NCBI GenBank assembly: GCA_035267205.1
Contig: DATFLZ010000137.1
Location: 1-6,344 of the forward strand
Reading direction: 5' to 3'
DNA from: CAXMST01 sp035267205
GTDB lineage: Bacteria; Actinomycetota; Thermoleophilia; Solirubrobacterales; 70-9
Length of the DNA stretch: 6,344 nucleotides
A program made the translations under genes and the position numbers. The notes beneath the pieces were generated by a model. It did not search any database, had not been told where the DNA came from, and saw only the letters and a list, made by a program, of their open reading frames with translations. Each line of letters starts with the position of its first letter. The first letter of the stretch is position 1. Shown piece after piece: positions 1-5,742 of this stretch.

Positions 1-272
1 CCGAGCGCTTCCAGGCCCACTCTCTATGCGGGCGTTACCAGCGCCCGCCGCGAACACCCAGACGTCGCCTGTTTCTCCTCGCGCGTTGACACGGGCGAAT
101 CGTCGCGATCTGGCACTCGTGGCAACACCCAGAACGGAACAGAATGCGGGTCTCGGCCCGATCGCCGCGTCGGGTCTCCCCCTGTGTCTTCCGCGACGGG
201 TGGTTCTGCGTGCTGGAGGAAATCGCCGAGCGCAACGACTACGTGGCTAGTTGCTCCCCACGCCCCACCCCA
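1..272. other. Non-coding or decayed stretch downstream of the tRNA
   Basis: No gene here convinces me. The open frames of 66-75 codons on both strands have poor protein character and no good ribosome binding site. One shorter plus-strand frame (144-311, ATG at 144) has coding-like third-position GC and a protein-like middle (GWFCVLEEIAERNDYVA, about codons 20-36). However, it runs antisense through the tRNA, where its end reads as the usual tRNA-shadow peptide (DQDSNLGPTP). A 7-bp GC hairpin sits at 28-48 (stem GCGGGCG, 7-nt loop), with no T-tract on either strand. The last bases (256-267) form the outer copy of a 12-bp tandem repeat that includes the tRNA 3' end. Confidence 0.5.

Positions 273-279
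<7 letters not shown>
256..279. repeat. 12-bp tandem duplication at the tRNA 3' end
   Basis: CCCCACGCCCCA (256-267) is followed directly by CCCCACGCCCCG (268-279), an 11/12 match. The inner copy contains the discriminator base and the 3' acceptor strand of the tRNA-Arg gene on the minus strand. The outer copy therefore repeats most of the acceptor end just outside the gene. Slippage in a C-rich tract is the simplest explanation. A small remnant of an integration event at the tRNA 3' end is possible but not shown. Confidence 0.6.
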
Positions 280-346
<67 letters not shown>

Positions 347-355
347 CTCGGCTGA

Positions 356-384
356 AGAGTATTGCCCTATCGCTTGCGGATCAC
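356..384 (-). promoter_or_regulatory. Possible promoter for tRNA-Arg
   Basis: On the minus strand a TACTCT hexamer (361-356) fits the actinobacterial TAnnnT -10 pattern. It would start transcription just before the mature 5' end at 346. Seventeen bases upstream lies GTGATC (384-379), a weak -35 match that shares only TGA with TTGACA. The position is right but the -35 is poor. I saw no convincing promoter for the divergent plus-strand gene in the same 86-bp gap. Confidence 0.3.
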
Positions 385-432
385 GTTGGATTTGGGCGCG
401 TAGGCGGGCGGGATGCCGGGTAAGGGGCAGCT

Positions 433-750
433 ATGCGCTGGTACCTGAATCCGTTCTTCGTGCGTGACGCGGCCCGGGAGCTCTGCGAGCTGCGTCGCGG
501 CGGCGGCCCGCGGGCCGTACAGCTCGAGGGGATCAGCAAGCCGCGCGGGTGGATCTTTCCGACCTCGGCTCCGGCCGTGCGCGTGATCGCCGCCGACGGC
601 CGCAACTCCCTGTACGAGCCCGAGATGCCGCTCCCGCTGCCGCTCGCCTGGGGCTACCGGATCGCCCGGGCCGTCGGCGCACCGGTCGTCTCCGACGTCG
701 ATCCCGAGCAGATCGAGCTGCGCGTCGGCTGGCCGCCCGGGCGCGACTGA
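433..750 (+). CDS. Hypothetical protein, 105 aa
   Basis: I do not recognise this family. The ATG at 433 is preceded by AAGGGG (422-427) with 5-bp spacing, a good ribosome binding site. Third codon positions are overwhelmingly G or C, which supports real coding. The protein starts MRWYLNPFFVRDAARELCELRR, so an aromatic start leads into a basic amphipathic helix. A mixed region follows with GWIFPTSAPAVRVIAADG (about residues 39-56), which looks like a short beta hairpin. The end is proline-rich (PEMPLPLPLAWGYRIARAVG) and then acidic. There is no signal peptide or membrane helix, so it is probably a small cytoplasmic protein. It is the only plus-strand gene here, it is transcribed divergently from tRNA-Arg and it converges on the long minus-strand operon. 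I cannot assign a function. Confidence 0.72.
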   Translation: MRWYLNPFFVRDAARELCELRRGGGPRAVQLEGISKPRGWIFPTSAPAVRVIAADGRNSLYEPEMPLPLPLAWGYRIARAVGAPVVSDVDPEQIELRVGWPPGRD

Positions 751-784
751 GGCGCGATCCGCGGGTCTATCCGGGGTCGCTGCC
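751..784 (+). terminator. GC-rich hairpin between convergent genes, candidate terminator
   Basis: Immediately after the stop of the 105-aa gene, the plus-strand transcript can fold into a long hairpin. GGC (751-753) pairs with GCC (782-784), GCGATCC (754-760) with GGGTCGC (774-780), and CGGG (762-765) with TCCG (770-773) around the loop TCTA. There are two single-base bulges (761 and 781) and two G-U pairs. No T-tract follows. In the minus-strand transcript the G-U pairs become A-C mismatches, so the fold favours ending plus-strand transcription. T-less hairpins are often proposed as terminators in high-GC actinobacteria. The 3' arm lies inside the last codons of the convergent membrane-protein gene. 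Confidence 0.42.
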
Positions 785-1240
785 GTTGCCCGTGCCGTTT
801 CCGGTGTGCTCCCGGTCCGGCAGGGGGCCGAGGCTGCGGCGGGCGGCAGCGGGCTCGGACGCCGAGCCACGGTGGGTGCGGACCGCGGCGAAGCCCAGCA
901 GCGCCAGGGCCAAGGCGACGGCTCCGCCGAGCGGGAAGGCGACCGCGAAGAGGACGAAGAGCGCCGCCCCGATCACCCCGCCGGTGGCTGCCAGCGCGCG
1001 CGGCAGGCGGTGCGCGGCGGTGGCGCTGCCCGTTGCCGCGTAGCCGGCGAACAGCGCTGCCGTGCCGAGCACGGCGATCAGGCAGAGGGAGTAGATCGCC
1101 GTGAACGCGACCTTCGCCGCCGTCGAGCTCTCGCACCCCGGGCCCGCGCAGGCGCTGTCGAGGGTCGAGTAGATCAGGCCGGCCGGGATCAGGGCCAGGT
1201 AGAGGAAGACGAACGCACCGATGCCGGCCAGCACACGCAC
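767..1240 (-). CDS. Small four-helix membrane protein of unknown function
   Basis: The predicted 157-aa protein is mostly hydrophobic, with four likely membrane helices at about residues 3-25, 43-69, 81-103 and 104-121. The loop between helices 1 and 2 carries two cysteines (Cys31, Cys36; CAGPGC), and a polar, disordered glycine/asparagine-rich tail begins near residue 122. I do not recognise the family. I chose the GTG at 1240 because AGGA (1251-1248) lies 7 bp upstream and the start falls 4 bp after the previous stop. In-frame ATG (1300) or GTG (1288) starts would add a very basic N-terminus (RTKRKK) read from the DNA that encodes the acidic tail of the upstream protein. It is the last gene of the minus-strand run. 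A scaffold, sensor or transport accessory role is possible, but nothing in the sequence decides. Confidence 0.7.
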   Translation of the reverse strand: MRVLAGIGAFVFLYLALIPAGLIYSTLDSACAGPGCESSTAAKVAFTAIYSLCLIAVLGTAALFAGYAATGSATAAHRLPRALAATGGVIGAALFVLFAVAFPLGGAVALALALLGFAAVRTHRGSASEPAAARRSLGPLPDREHTGNGTGNGSDPG

Positions 1241-1244
1241 GACA

Positions 1245-1931
1245 TCATCCTGACGGGGTCGACTGACCTTCTTCCTCTTCGTCCTCACCCTCGACGTCAT
1301 CGTCGTAGAGGCTCTCGGCGGCGACCTGGTTGAGGCGGCGGTCCCAGAGCTTGATCTCCAGGTAGAGCTCATCGCCAAAGCCGTGCACCGCGTCGACCGC
1401 GAGCAGGCTGAAGCGGCCATCGTTGATCGCGGCCTGATCGAGCACGTCGGACTCGAGCTCGGCTGAGGCGGCGATCGCGCCCCGGACCAGCGGCCGGCCC
1501 CAGATCAGGGTCACCTCGCCGCCGCGGCCGCCATCGGCCTTCCACTCGCCGACGACGGCGTCGTTGAGGTCGATCTCCCAGTCGGGATTGTCCTCCGCGG
1601 TGACGTCGGCGAAGTCGGCGTCGGCGACCAGCTCCCCGGGCTCGCCGTCCTTGCCGCGCTCGAAGCGGATGTAGCCGAAGTACTCCGGGAGCCCGCCGTC
1701 CTCCTCGGCGGCGAAGCCGACGACCGGCTGGTAGGTCCGACCGCCCCAGGTCCGCTCGGGGAAGAAGAGCAGGGTCTCGGGATCGAGGGCCGCGCCGGCC
1801 TCCTCGGCGAGCGGCGCGCAGGCGTCGGCGAAGGCGTCGCGGAGGCGGTCCGCCCAGTCCCCGTAGGGCTTGGGCTCCTGGACCGTGTCGGACATGAAGC
1901 GGGGAAACGGGCGGGCGATCGGTGGGCTCAT
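1245..1931 (-). CDS. Acidic protein of unknown function, 228 aa
   Basis: I do not recognise this protein. From the ATG at 1931 it begins 10 bp after the galT stop. A second ATG at 1895 (residue 13, MSDTVQEP) would remove a proline-rich start and is equally possible, since neither has a Shine-Dalgarno sequence. The chain is strongly acidic. Features include a helix near residues 26-47, a motif FFPERTWGGRTYQPVVGF (56-73), an aromatic strand-like EYFGYIRFERG (83-93), and repeated strand/turn character to residue 200. It ends in an acidic tail (YDDDVEGEDEEEEG, 209-222). There is no signal peptide and no membrane helix, so it is probably cytoplasmic. It stops 4 bp before the membrane protein start, so the two may be coexpressed and could interact (inference). 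High third-position GC throughout supports a real gene. Confidence 0.75.
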   Translation of the reverse strand: MSPPIARPFPRFMSDTVQEPKPYGDWADRLRDAFADACAPLAEEAGAALDPETLLFFPERTWGGRTYQPVVGFAAEEDGGLPEYFGYIRFERGKDGEPGELVADADFADVTAEDNPDWEIDLNDAVVGEWKADGGRGGEVTLIWGRPLVRGAIAASAELESDVLDQAAINDGRFSLLAVDAVHGFGDELYLEIKLWDRRLNQVAAESLYDDDVEGEDEEEEGQSTPSG

Positions 1932-1941
1932 CGCGTGCAGG

Positions 1942-3012
1942 CTACTTCGTGTCGTCGCCCGGGAGGGCCGCGCGGAGGTCGGCCGCGGCGAGCTCGGGGG
2001 GATAGACGTTGATGTCGACACCGGTGCCGAGCTCGAACCCGGCCTTGATCGTCAGGCGCGGGACGATGTCGATGTGCCAGTGGAACTCGGAGGTTCCGCG
2101 CGGGGCCGTTCGCACCCACAGGTTCAGCTGCGGGAGCTCGCCGAAGACTCCCCGGAGAGCCTCGAGCGCCGCGAACAACAGGCCCGCGCCGCGCTCGTCC
2201 TCCTCGAACCGGGGCTCGGCGCTGCGCGGGACCAGGCGCATCTCGAACGGCGAGCGCGAGGCCCACGGGCAGAACAGGACCGCGTCCGAATCGACCGCGA
2301 CCAGGCGCTCCCGGCGCCTCACCTCCTCGACGATCACGTCCTCGAGCAGGTGGCCGCCCATCGTGCGCTGGTGGTAGGCGCCGAATCGCTCGCGCTCGCG
2401 GGCGACCTCGGCGGGAACGAACGGCAGGGCATAGAGCTGGGCGTGCGAGTGCTCGAGCGAGGCTCCGGCGAGCGGGCCCTCGTTGACGATCAGGTGAACG
2501 TGTGAGGCGTGCTCGGAATGCGCGGCCATGCGCGTGCGCCAGGCGGCGAGCGCGCCGGCCAGGCGGTCGGGACCGAGGTCGAGCAGCCGGGTCTGGTGCT
2601 CGGGGGAGTTGACGATGACCTCGTGCACGCCGCTCGCGGGGGCGGAGGCGAAGAGGCTCGGGTCGGCCGTGCGGGAGGAGGTCCGCGGCGGATCCGCCGC
2701 GCTGCTCAGCCCGCCGTCCGCGCTCGCCGCTGCGCCGCCCTCGGGGTCGGCCTCGGCGAGCGCCGGGTAGAGGTTCGGCACCGACCGCTGCAGCCAGCCC
2801 GGTGTGTCGGCCTCGCCGCCGCCTGGGCGCTCTCCCCAGACCTCGGGCGGGGTGCGATCCTCGCGGCCCTCGCAGAACGGGCAGCTCTCAGCGGCGTCGC
2901 CGGAGGGGCGCGCCGGGACGGGATCGAACGCATCGGGGCGCCGGGCCCGGCCGGGCGCGAGGATCGTGCGCAGCCCGGTGAGCTGGTCGATCCGAGCCTC
3001 CGGAGCCCCCAC
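1942..3012 (-). CDS. galT: GalT-family nucleotidyltransferase (probable galactose-1-phosphate uridylyltransferase)
   Basis: In the Leloir pathway GalT swaps UMP between UDP-glucose and galactose-1-phosphate through a uridylyl-histidine intermediate in the cytoplasm. The 356-aa frame shows the family marks in order: RIDQLTG and APGRARRPDAF (7-29), zinc-type CPFC (44-47), NSPEH with His139, the active-site HSHAQ (188-192) with His190 as likely nucleophile, and FHWHIDI (310-316). By analogy with E. coli GalT, Cys44, Cys47, His139 and His188 match the zinc site. The GTG start at 3012 has GGAGG 8 bp upstream. A GTG at 3042 overlapping the GNAT stop would add 10 residues. Residues 88-122 form an Ala/Ser/Asp-rich, probably disordered insertion. 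No galK or galE is nearby, so a related activity such as ADP-sugar phosphorylase cannot be excluded. Confidence 0.87.
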   Translation of the reverse strand: MGAPEARIDQLTGLRTILAPGRARRPDAFDPVPARPSGDAAESCPFCEGREDRTPPEVWGERPGGGEADTPGWLQRSVPNLYPALAEADPEGGAAASADGGLSSAADPPRTSSRTADPSLFASAPASGVHEVIVNSPEHQTRLLDLGPDRLAGALAAWRTRMAAHSEHASHVHLIVNEGPLAGASLEHSHAQLYALPFVPAEVARERERFGAYHQRTMGGHLLEDVIVEEVRRRERLVAVDSDAVLFCPWASRSPFEMRLVPRSAEPRFEEDERGAGLLFAALEALRGVFGELPQLNLWVRTAPRGTSEFHWHIDIVPRLTIKAGFELGTGVDINVYPPELAAADLRAALPGDDTK

Positions 3013-3025
3013 CCCATCGTCCTCC
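3013..3025 (-). promoter_or_regulatory. Ribosome binding site that favours the GTG at 3012 for galT
   Basis: GGAGG (3025-3021 on the minus strand) stands 8 bp before the GTG at 3012-3010. It is the strongest Shine-Dalgarno sequence near the gene. The other GTG (3042-3040) overlaps the GNAT stop by 8 bp and has only GGAAG about 10 bp upstream. The conserved family start (RIDQLTG) lies just inside both options. Confidence 0.6.
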
Positions 3026-3034
3026 CCGGCGCCC

Positions 3035-3478
3035 TCAGCCACGGGCGATCGTCTTCCGCATCCGCACGTGGTCGATCCCGTCCTCGTCGAAGGTCTCCCC
3101 CTCGGCGACGAACCGGCAGCCCTCGTAGAAACCCTGCGACGCGACCTGCGCGTGCGCCACGAGCTCCCTCGCACCGTTGGCGCGCGCGATCTCCTCGGCG
3201 GCCGCGACCAGGCGGCGCCCCACGCCCGAGCGCCGCCGGCTTCGATCGACCGCCAGTCGCCCGAGCCGACAGCGCAGCGCGGTGAAGATCAGCCGGCAGG
3301 TGCCGACCAGGGATCCGTGCTCGACGCCGACGACGTGGGTGGCGTCGGCGTCGAGCCCGTCGAACTCATCGGCCTCGCTCACACCCTGCTCCTCGCAGAA
3401 CACGGCCCGGCGCAGCCCGAACGCGGCCTCGAGCTCCCGCGGCTCCCGGGCGGTTCCGTAGTAGGGGTCGCCGCTCAG
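3035..3478 (-). CDS. GNAT-family N-acetyltransferase
   Basis: This gene encodes an acetyl-CoA-dependent N-acyltransferase of the GNAT fold, 147 aa; the substrate is unknown. The N-terminal helix LRRAVFCEEQGV (22-33) followed by EFDGLDADATHVVG (38-51) is the typical opening of the small ElaA-like/COG2153-style GNATs. The acetyl-CoA motif A is seen as RLAVDRSRRRSGVGRRL (74-90), with the R-x-x-G-x-G loop at 82-87. The C-terminus has AHAQVASQGFYEGCRFVAEG (108-127) and HVRMRK. No ATG, GTG or TTG lies upstream that keeps this whole domain. The GTG at 3403 would start inside the first helix at residue 26. I therefore propose a CTG start at 3478 that overlaps the slipin stop (CTGA), with GGGAG 5 bp upstream. 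The gene lies between slipin and galT in the operon and has no clear functional link to either. Confidence 0.85.
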   Translation of the reverse strand: MSGDPYYGTAREPRELEAAFGLRRAVFCEEQGVSEADEFDGLDADATHVVGVEHGSLVGTCRLIFTALRCRLGRLAVDRSRRRSGVGRRLVAAAEEIARANGARELVAHAQVASQGFYEGCRFVAEGETFDEDGIDHVRMRKTIARG

Positions 3479-4296
3479 CTCTGCTCCCGCGGATCCGGCG
3501 GGATCTCGGGCTCGGGCTCGAAGGAGTCCCCGCCGAGGGAGCCGCCGGCCGCGATCCCGCCGAACGCCTTCAGGAACTCGATCGGGATCGGGAAGACGAT
3601 GGTCTGGTTCTCGTTGCCGCCCATCTCGAGCAGGGTCTGCAGATAGCGGAGCTGGAGCGTCGCCGGGTTCTGGCTGATGATGTCGGCGGCCTGGCCGAGC
3701 TTGTCAGCGGCCTGGAACTCGCCGTCGGCGGCGATCACCTTGGCGCGGCGCTCACGCTCGGCCTCGGCCTGGCGCGCGATCGCGCGCTGCATCTCCGCGG
3801 GCAGCTCGACGTCCTTGACCTCGACGGTCGAGACCTTGACTCCCCACGGCTCGGTCTGCTCGTCGATGATCTGCTGGAGCTCGGAGTTGAGCCGCTCACG
3901 CTCGGCCAGCAGCGCGTCGAGCTCCGCTTTGCCGAGCACCGACCGGAGCGTGGTCTGGCTGATCTCGGAGGTGGCGCGGAGGAAGTTCTCGACCTCGGTG
4001 ATCGCCATGTTCGAGTCGATCACGCGGAAGTAGGCGACCGCGTTCACGCGCACGGTCACGTTGTCCTGGGTGATGACCTCCTGCGGGGGCACGTTCAGCG
4101 TGATCGTCCGCAGGTCGACGCGAACCATCTGGTCGACGACCGGGATCAGGAAGATCAGGCCCGGGCCCTTCGTCGCAATCAGCCGTCCAAGCCGGAAGAT
4201 GACGCCGCGCTCGTACTCGCGCAGGATCCGCACCGACATCGAGAGCAGGATCAGGCCCAGCAGGACCAGGGCTCCAACTATCACCAGGGCAATCAT
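3475..4296 (-). CDS. Slipin / stomatin-like SPFH (band 7) membrane protein
   Basis: This 273-aa protein is a typical prokaryotic slipin, close to stomatin and PH1511 types: a membrane-anchored oligomeric scaffold. The order is an N-terminal membrane hairpin or helix (2-20), REYERGVIFRLGRL (26-39), the SPFH core with PGLIFLIPVVDQM (45-57), DLRTITLNVPPQEVITQDNV (61-80) and VNAVAYFRV (84-92), then a charged coiled-coil region (about 165-205, AEAERERRAKVIAADGE). The hydrophobic segment IVFPIPIEFLKAFGG (233-247) follows, then an acidic proline-rich tail (PEPEIPPDP). ATG 4296 has GGAGAG 8 bp upstream and starts 4 bp after the nfeD stop. In the archaeal pair, the NfeD-type protease cleaves the C-terminal hydrophobic region of its slipin. 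The matching segment is present here, so slipin is the likely substrate or partner of its neighbour. Confidence 0.94.
   Translation of the reverse strand: MIALVIVGALVLLGLILLSMSVRILREYERGVIFRLGRLIATKGPGLIFLIPVVDQMVRVDLRTITLNVPPQEVITQDNVTVRVNAVAYFRVIDSNMAITEVENFLRATSEISQTTLRSVLGKAELDALLAERERLNSELQQIIDEQTEPWGVKVSTVEVKDVELPAEMQRAIARQAEAERERRAKVIAADGEFQAADKLGQAADIISQNPATLQLRYLQTLLEMGGNENQTIVFPIPIEFLKAFGGIAAGGSLGGDSFEPEPEIPPDPREQS
3476..3488 (-). promoter_or_regulatory. Ribosome binding site and CTG start, overlapping the slipin stop
   Basis: GGGAG (3488-3484, minus strand) lies 5 bp before CTG (3478-3476). The CTG shares bases with the slipin TGA stop as CTGA, the geometry expected for translational coupling. 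CTG is a rare start codon. I infer its use because the conserved GNAT N-terminus is in frame upstream of the first usual start codon. Confidence 0.5.
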
Positions 4297-4300
4297 GGGT

Positions 4301-5707
4301 TCAGCTCTCCGCTCCTTCGTGCTCGGTCTGGCTCGCTGCTTGCTCGTCGCCGGCGCCGAGCGGCCGGACGTCGAGGGTGAGCCCGTCCACGGACTCGACC
4401 TTGACTCTATCGCCGCCGCGGAGCGGGCCTTCCCCGACGGCCTCCTCGGTGAGCCGCGCGCGCCACAGGGCGCCGCCGACGAAGACCTGGCCGATCGGGT
4501 CGAGCGGGCGGCGCACATCGCCCTCCGCGCCGACCAGCTCCTCCCATCCGGTCAGGACGGGGTTCGTGCGCGCCTCCATCACCTTGCGGACGACGAAGAT
4601 CATGCCGACGCCGATCACGAGCGCGAGCACGATCACGACCGGTGGGCTGACCCCGAACTCGTCCGAGTTGGTGTCGTAGAGCAGGAGCCCGGACGCCGCC
4701 AGCGCCGCGACACCGACGCCGCCCAGCACGCCGCCGGTCGGTAACTGGGTCTCGGCGATGATCAGCCCGACCGCGAGCAGCAGGAGCAGCAGACCCGCGA
4801 GCTCGACCGGGAGCTGAGCGGTCCCGTAGAGGCCGAGCAGAAGCGAGACCCCGCCGAGCGCGCCGGGGACGATCGTGCCGGGGTTGAAGATCTCGAAGCC
4901 GAGCCCGGCGAGCCCGATCAGCAGCAGCAGGAAGGAGACGTTCGGGTTGACGATGATCTGCAGCAGGTCGAACTGGAGCGGCATGTCGCGCTCCTCGATC
5001 ACGAGCCCCTCGGTCTGGAGCGTCTGCGCCTTCGGGCCCTGGACCTCGAAGCCGTCGAGGGCTGCGAGCAGCTCGGCCTCGCTCGGCGCGACCGCGTCGA
5101 TCAGGTCGGCCTCGAGCGCCGCCGCCGCGGTCACGTTGGTCGCGTCGCGGACCATCTCCTCGGCCAGGTCGGCGTTGCGGCCGTGCTCGGCGGTCAGCGC
5201 CCGCACGTAGGCGACCGCGTCGTTCTCGATCTTGCGCCCCAGCGTGTCGTCGATCTCGCCGGCGCCGCCCGGGCCGATCGTGATCGGCGTGGCGGAGCCG
5301 ATGTTGGTCTGCGGCGCCATCGCGGCGACGTCGGCGGCCTGGGTGATGAACAGTCCCGCGGAGGCCGCGCGCGCCCCGTCGGGCGAGACGTAGACGACGA
5401 CCGGGGCCGGCGCCGCGATGATGTCCTTGACGATCTCGCGCATCGAATCGATGAGCCCGCCGGGCGTGTCGAGCCGGACGATGATCAGCTCCGCCCCCTC
5501 CTCCCCGGCCTCCTCGAGCGCCTGCCCCATCCACTGCTCGGTGGCCGGATCGATCGTCCCGGTCAGCTCGATCGAGTAGGCGAGGCCGCTCGCCGGCTGC
5601 TCCTGCCCGCGCGCCCCGGCGACGCCGAGGGCGCCGAGCGCCAGCAGGCCGCATGCCGCCGCGGCCACCGTGGCGGCGAGCAGCGATCTGAGCGACAGCG
5701 CGGGCAT
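4301..5707 (-). CDS. NfeD-family membrane serine protease (long NfeD1b type, ClpP-like)
   Basis: This 468-aa protein has the full long-NfeD layout. A signal peptide or first helix spans about 8-33. A ClpP/SppA-like protease domain (about 43-220) contains LDTPGGLIDSM (79-89), the nucleophile motif ARAASAGLF with Ser116, and the base Lys159 in GRKIENDAVAYV. This matches the Ser-Lys dyad of PH1510. About five hydrophobic helices follow (roughly 253-275, 279-297, 301-319, 325-344, 354-374). The C-terminal OB-fold NfeD domain (about 386-450) shows GQVFVGGALWRARL and GDRVKVESVDGLTLDV. The protease domain should lie outside the membrane. The ATG at 5707 has no Shine-Dalgarno sequence, but a -10-like GATAAT stands 7 bp upstream, suggesting leaderless expression. 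The adjacent slipin is the expected partner and substrate, and likely roles are membrane quality control or raft-like organisation. Confidence 0.94.
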   Translation of the reverse strand: MPALSLRSLLAATVAAAACGLLALGALGVAGARGQEQPASGLAYSIELTGTIDPATEQWMGQALEEAGEEGAELIIVRLDTPGGLIDSMREIVKDIIAAPAPVVVYVSPDGARAASAGLFITQAADVAAMAPQTNIGSATPITIGPGGAGEIDDTLGRKIENDAVAYVRALTAEHGRNADLAEEMVRDATNVTAAAALEADLIDAVAPSEAELLAALDGFEVQGPKAQTLQTEGLVIEERDMPLQFDLLQIIVNPNVSFLLLLIGLAGLGFEIFNPGTIVPGALGGVSLLLGLYGTAQLPVELAGLLLLLLAVGLIIAETQLPTGGVLGGVGVAALAASGLLLYDTNSDEFGVSPPVVIVLALVIGVGMIFVVRKVMEARTNPVLTGWEELVGAEGDVRRPLDPIGQVFVGGALWRARLTEEAVGEGPLRGGDRVKVESVDGLTLDVRPLGAGDEQAASQTEHEGAES

Positions 5708-5714
5708 GCCCGTG

Positions 5715-5742
5715 ATTATCGCGCCTCGCCGCTCCCGGTCAG
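5715..5742 (-). promoter_or_regulatory. Candidate leaderless promoter for nfeD-slipin
   Basis: On the minus strand, CTGACC (5742-5737) and GATAAT (5720-5715) are separated by 16 bp and match the -35 and -10 hexamers at 4/6 and 5/6. The -10 ends 7 bp before the ATG at 5707, so transcription would start at or next to the A of the start codon, giving a leaderless mRNA. The lack of any Shine-Dalgarno sequence at this start fits. The -35 overlaps the stop codon of the upstream thioredoxin gene (5741-5739). Leaderless genes of this form are common in actinobacteria. Confidence 0.55.

Noticed and set aside
28..48. 7-bp GC hairpin as terminator of the tRNA transcript
   Set aside because: It lies about 225 bp beyond the tRNA 3' end and has no T-tract on either strand; nothing ties it to the tRNA.
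86..114. Perfect TTGACA (86-91) as a promoter -35 on the plus strand
   Set aside because: No -10-like hexamer lies at 16-19 bp spacing (the bases there read TCTGGC), and no gene follows in that direction before the tRNA.
53..133. Direct repeat AACACCCAGA (53-62 and 124-133) as a mobile-element or CRISPR signal
   Set aside because: Only two 10-bp copies 71 bp apart, with unrelated flanks and no third copy; chance is sufficient.
26..250. 75-codon plus frame and an overlapping 67-codon minus frame at the left edge
   Set aside because: Both have arbitrary composition, no ribosome binding site and no recognisable motif; they look like chance open frames in GC-rich DNA.
367..870. 168-codon minus frame opposite the 105-aa gene
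   Set aside because: It runs antisense through a gene with a good ribosome binding site and strong codon signature, and its Ala/Pro/Arg-rich translation is typical of a shadow frame.
2509..3285. Long plus-strand frame across galT and GNAT
   Set aside because: It is antisense to two genes with clear conserved motifs; its composition is that of a high-GC shadow.
4407..5654. Long minus-strand frame of 415 codons inside nfeD
   Set aside because: It is an Arg/Gly-rich out-of-frame reading of the nfeD coding sequence, whose own frame shows all family motifs.
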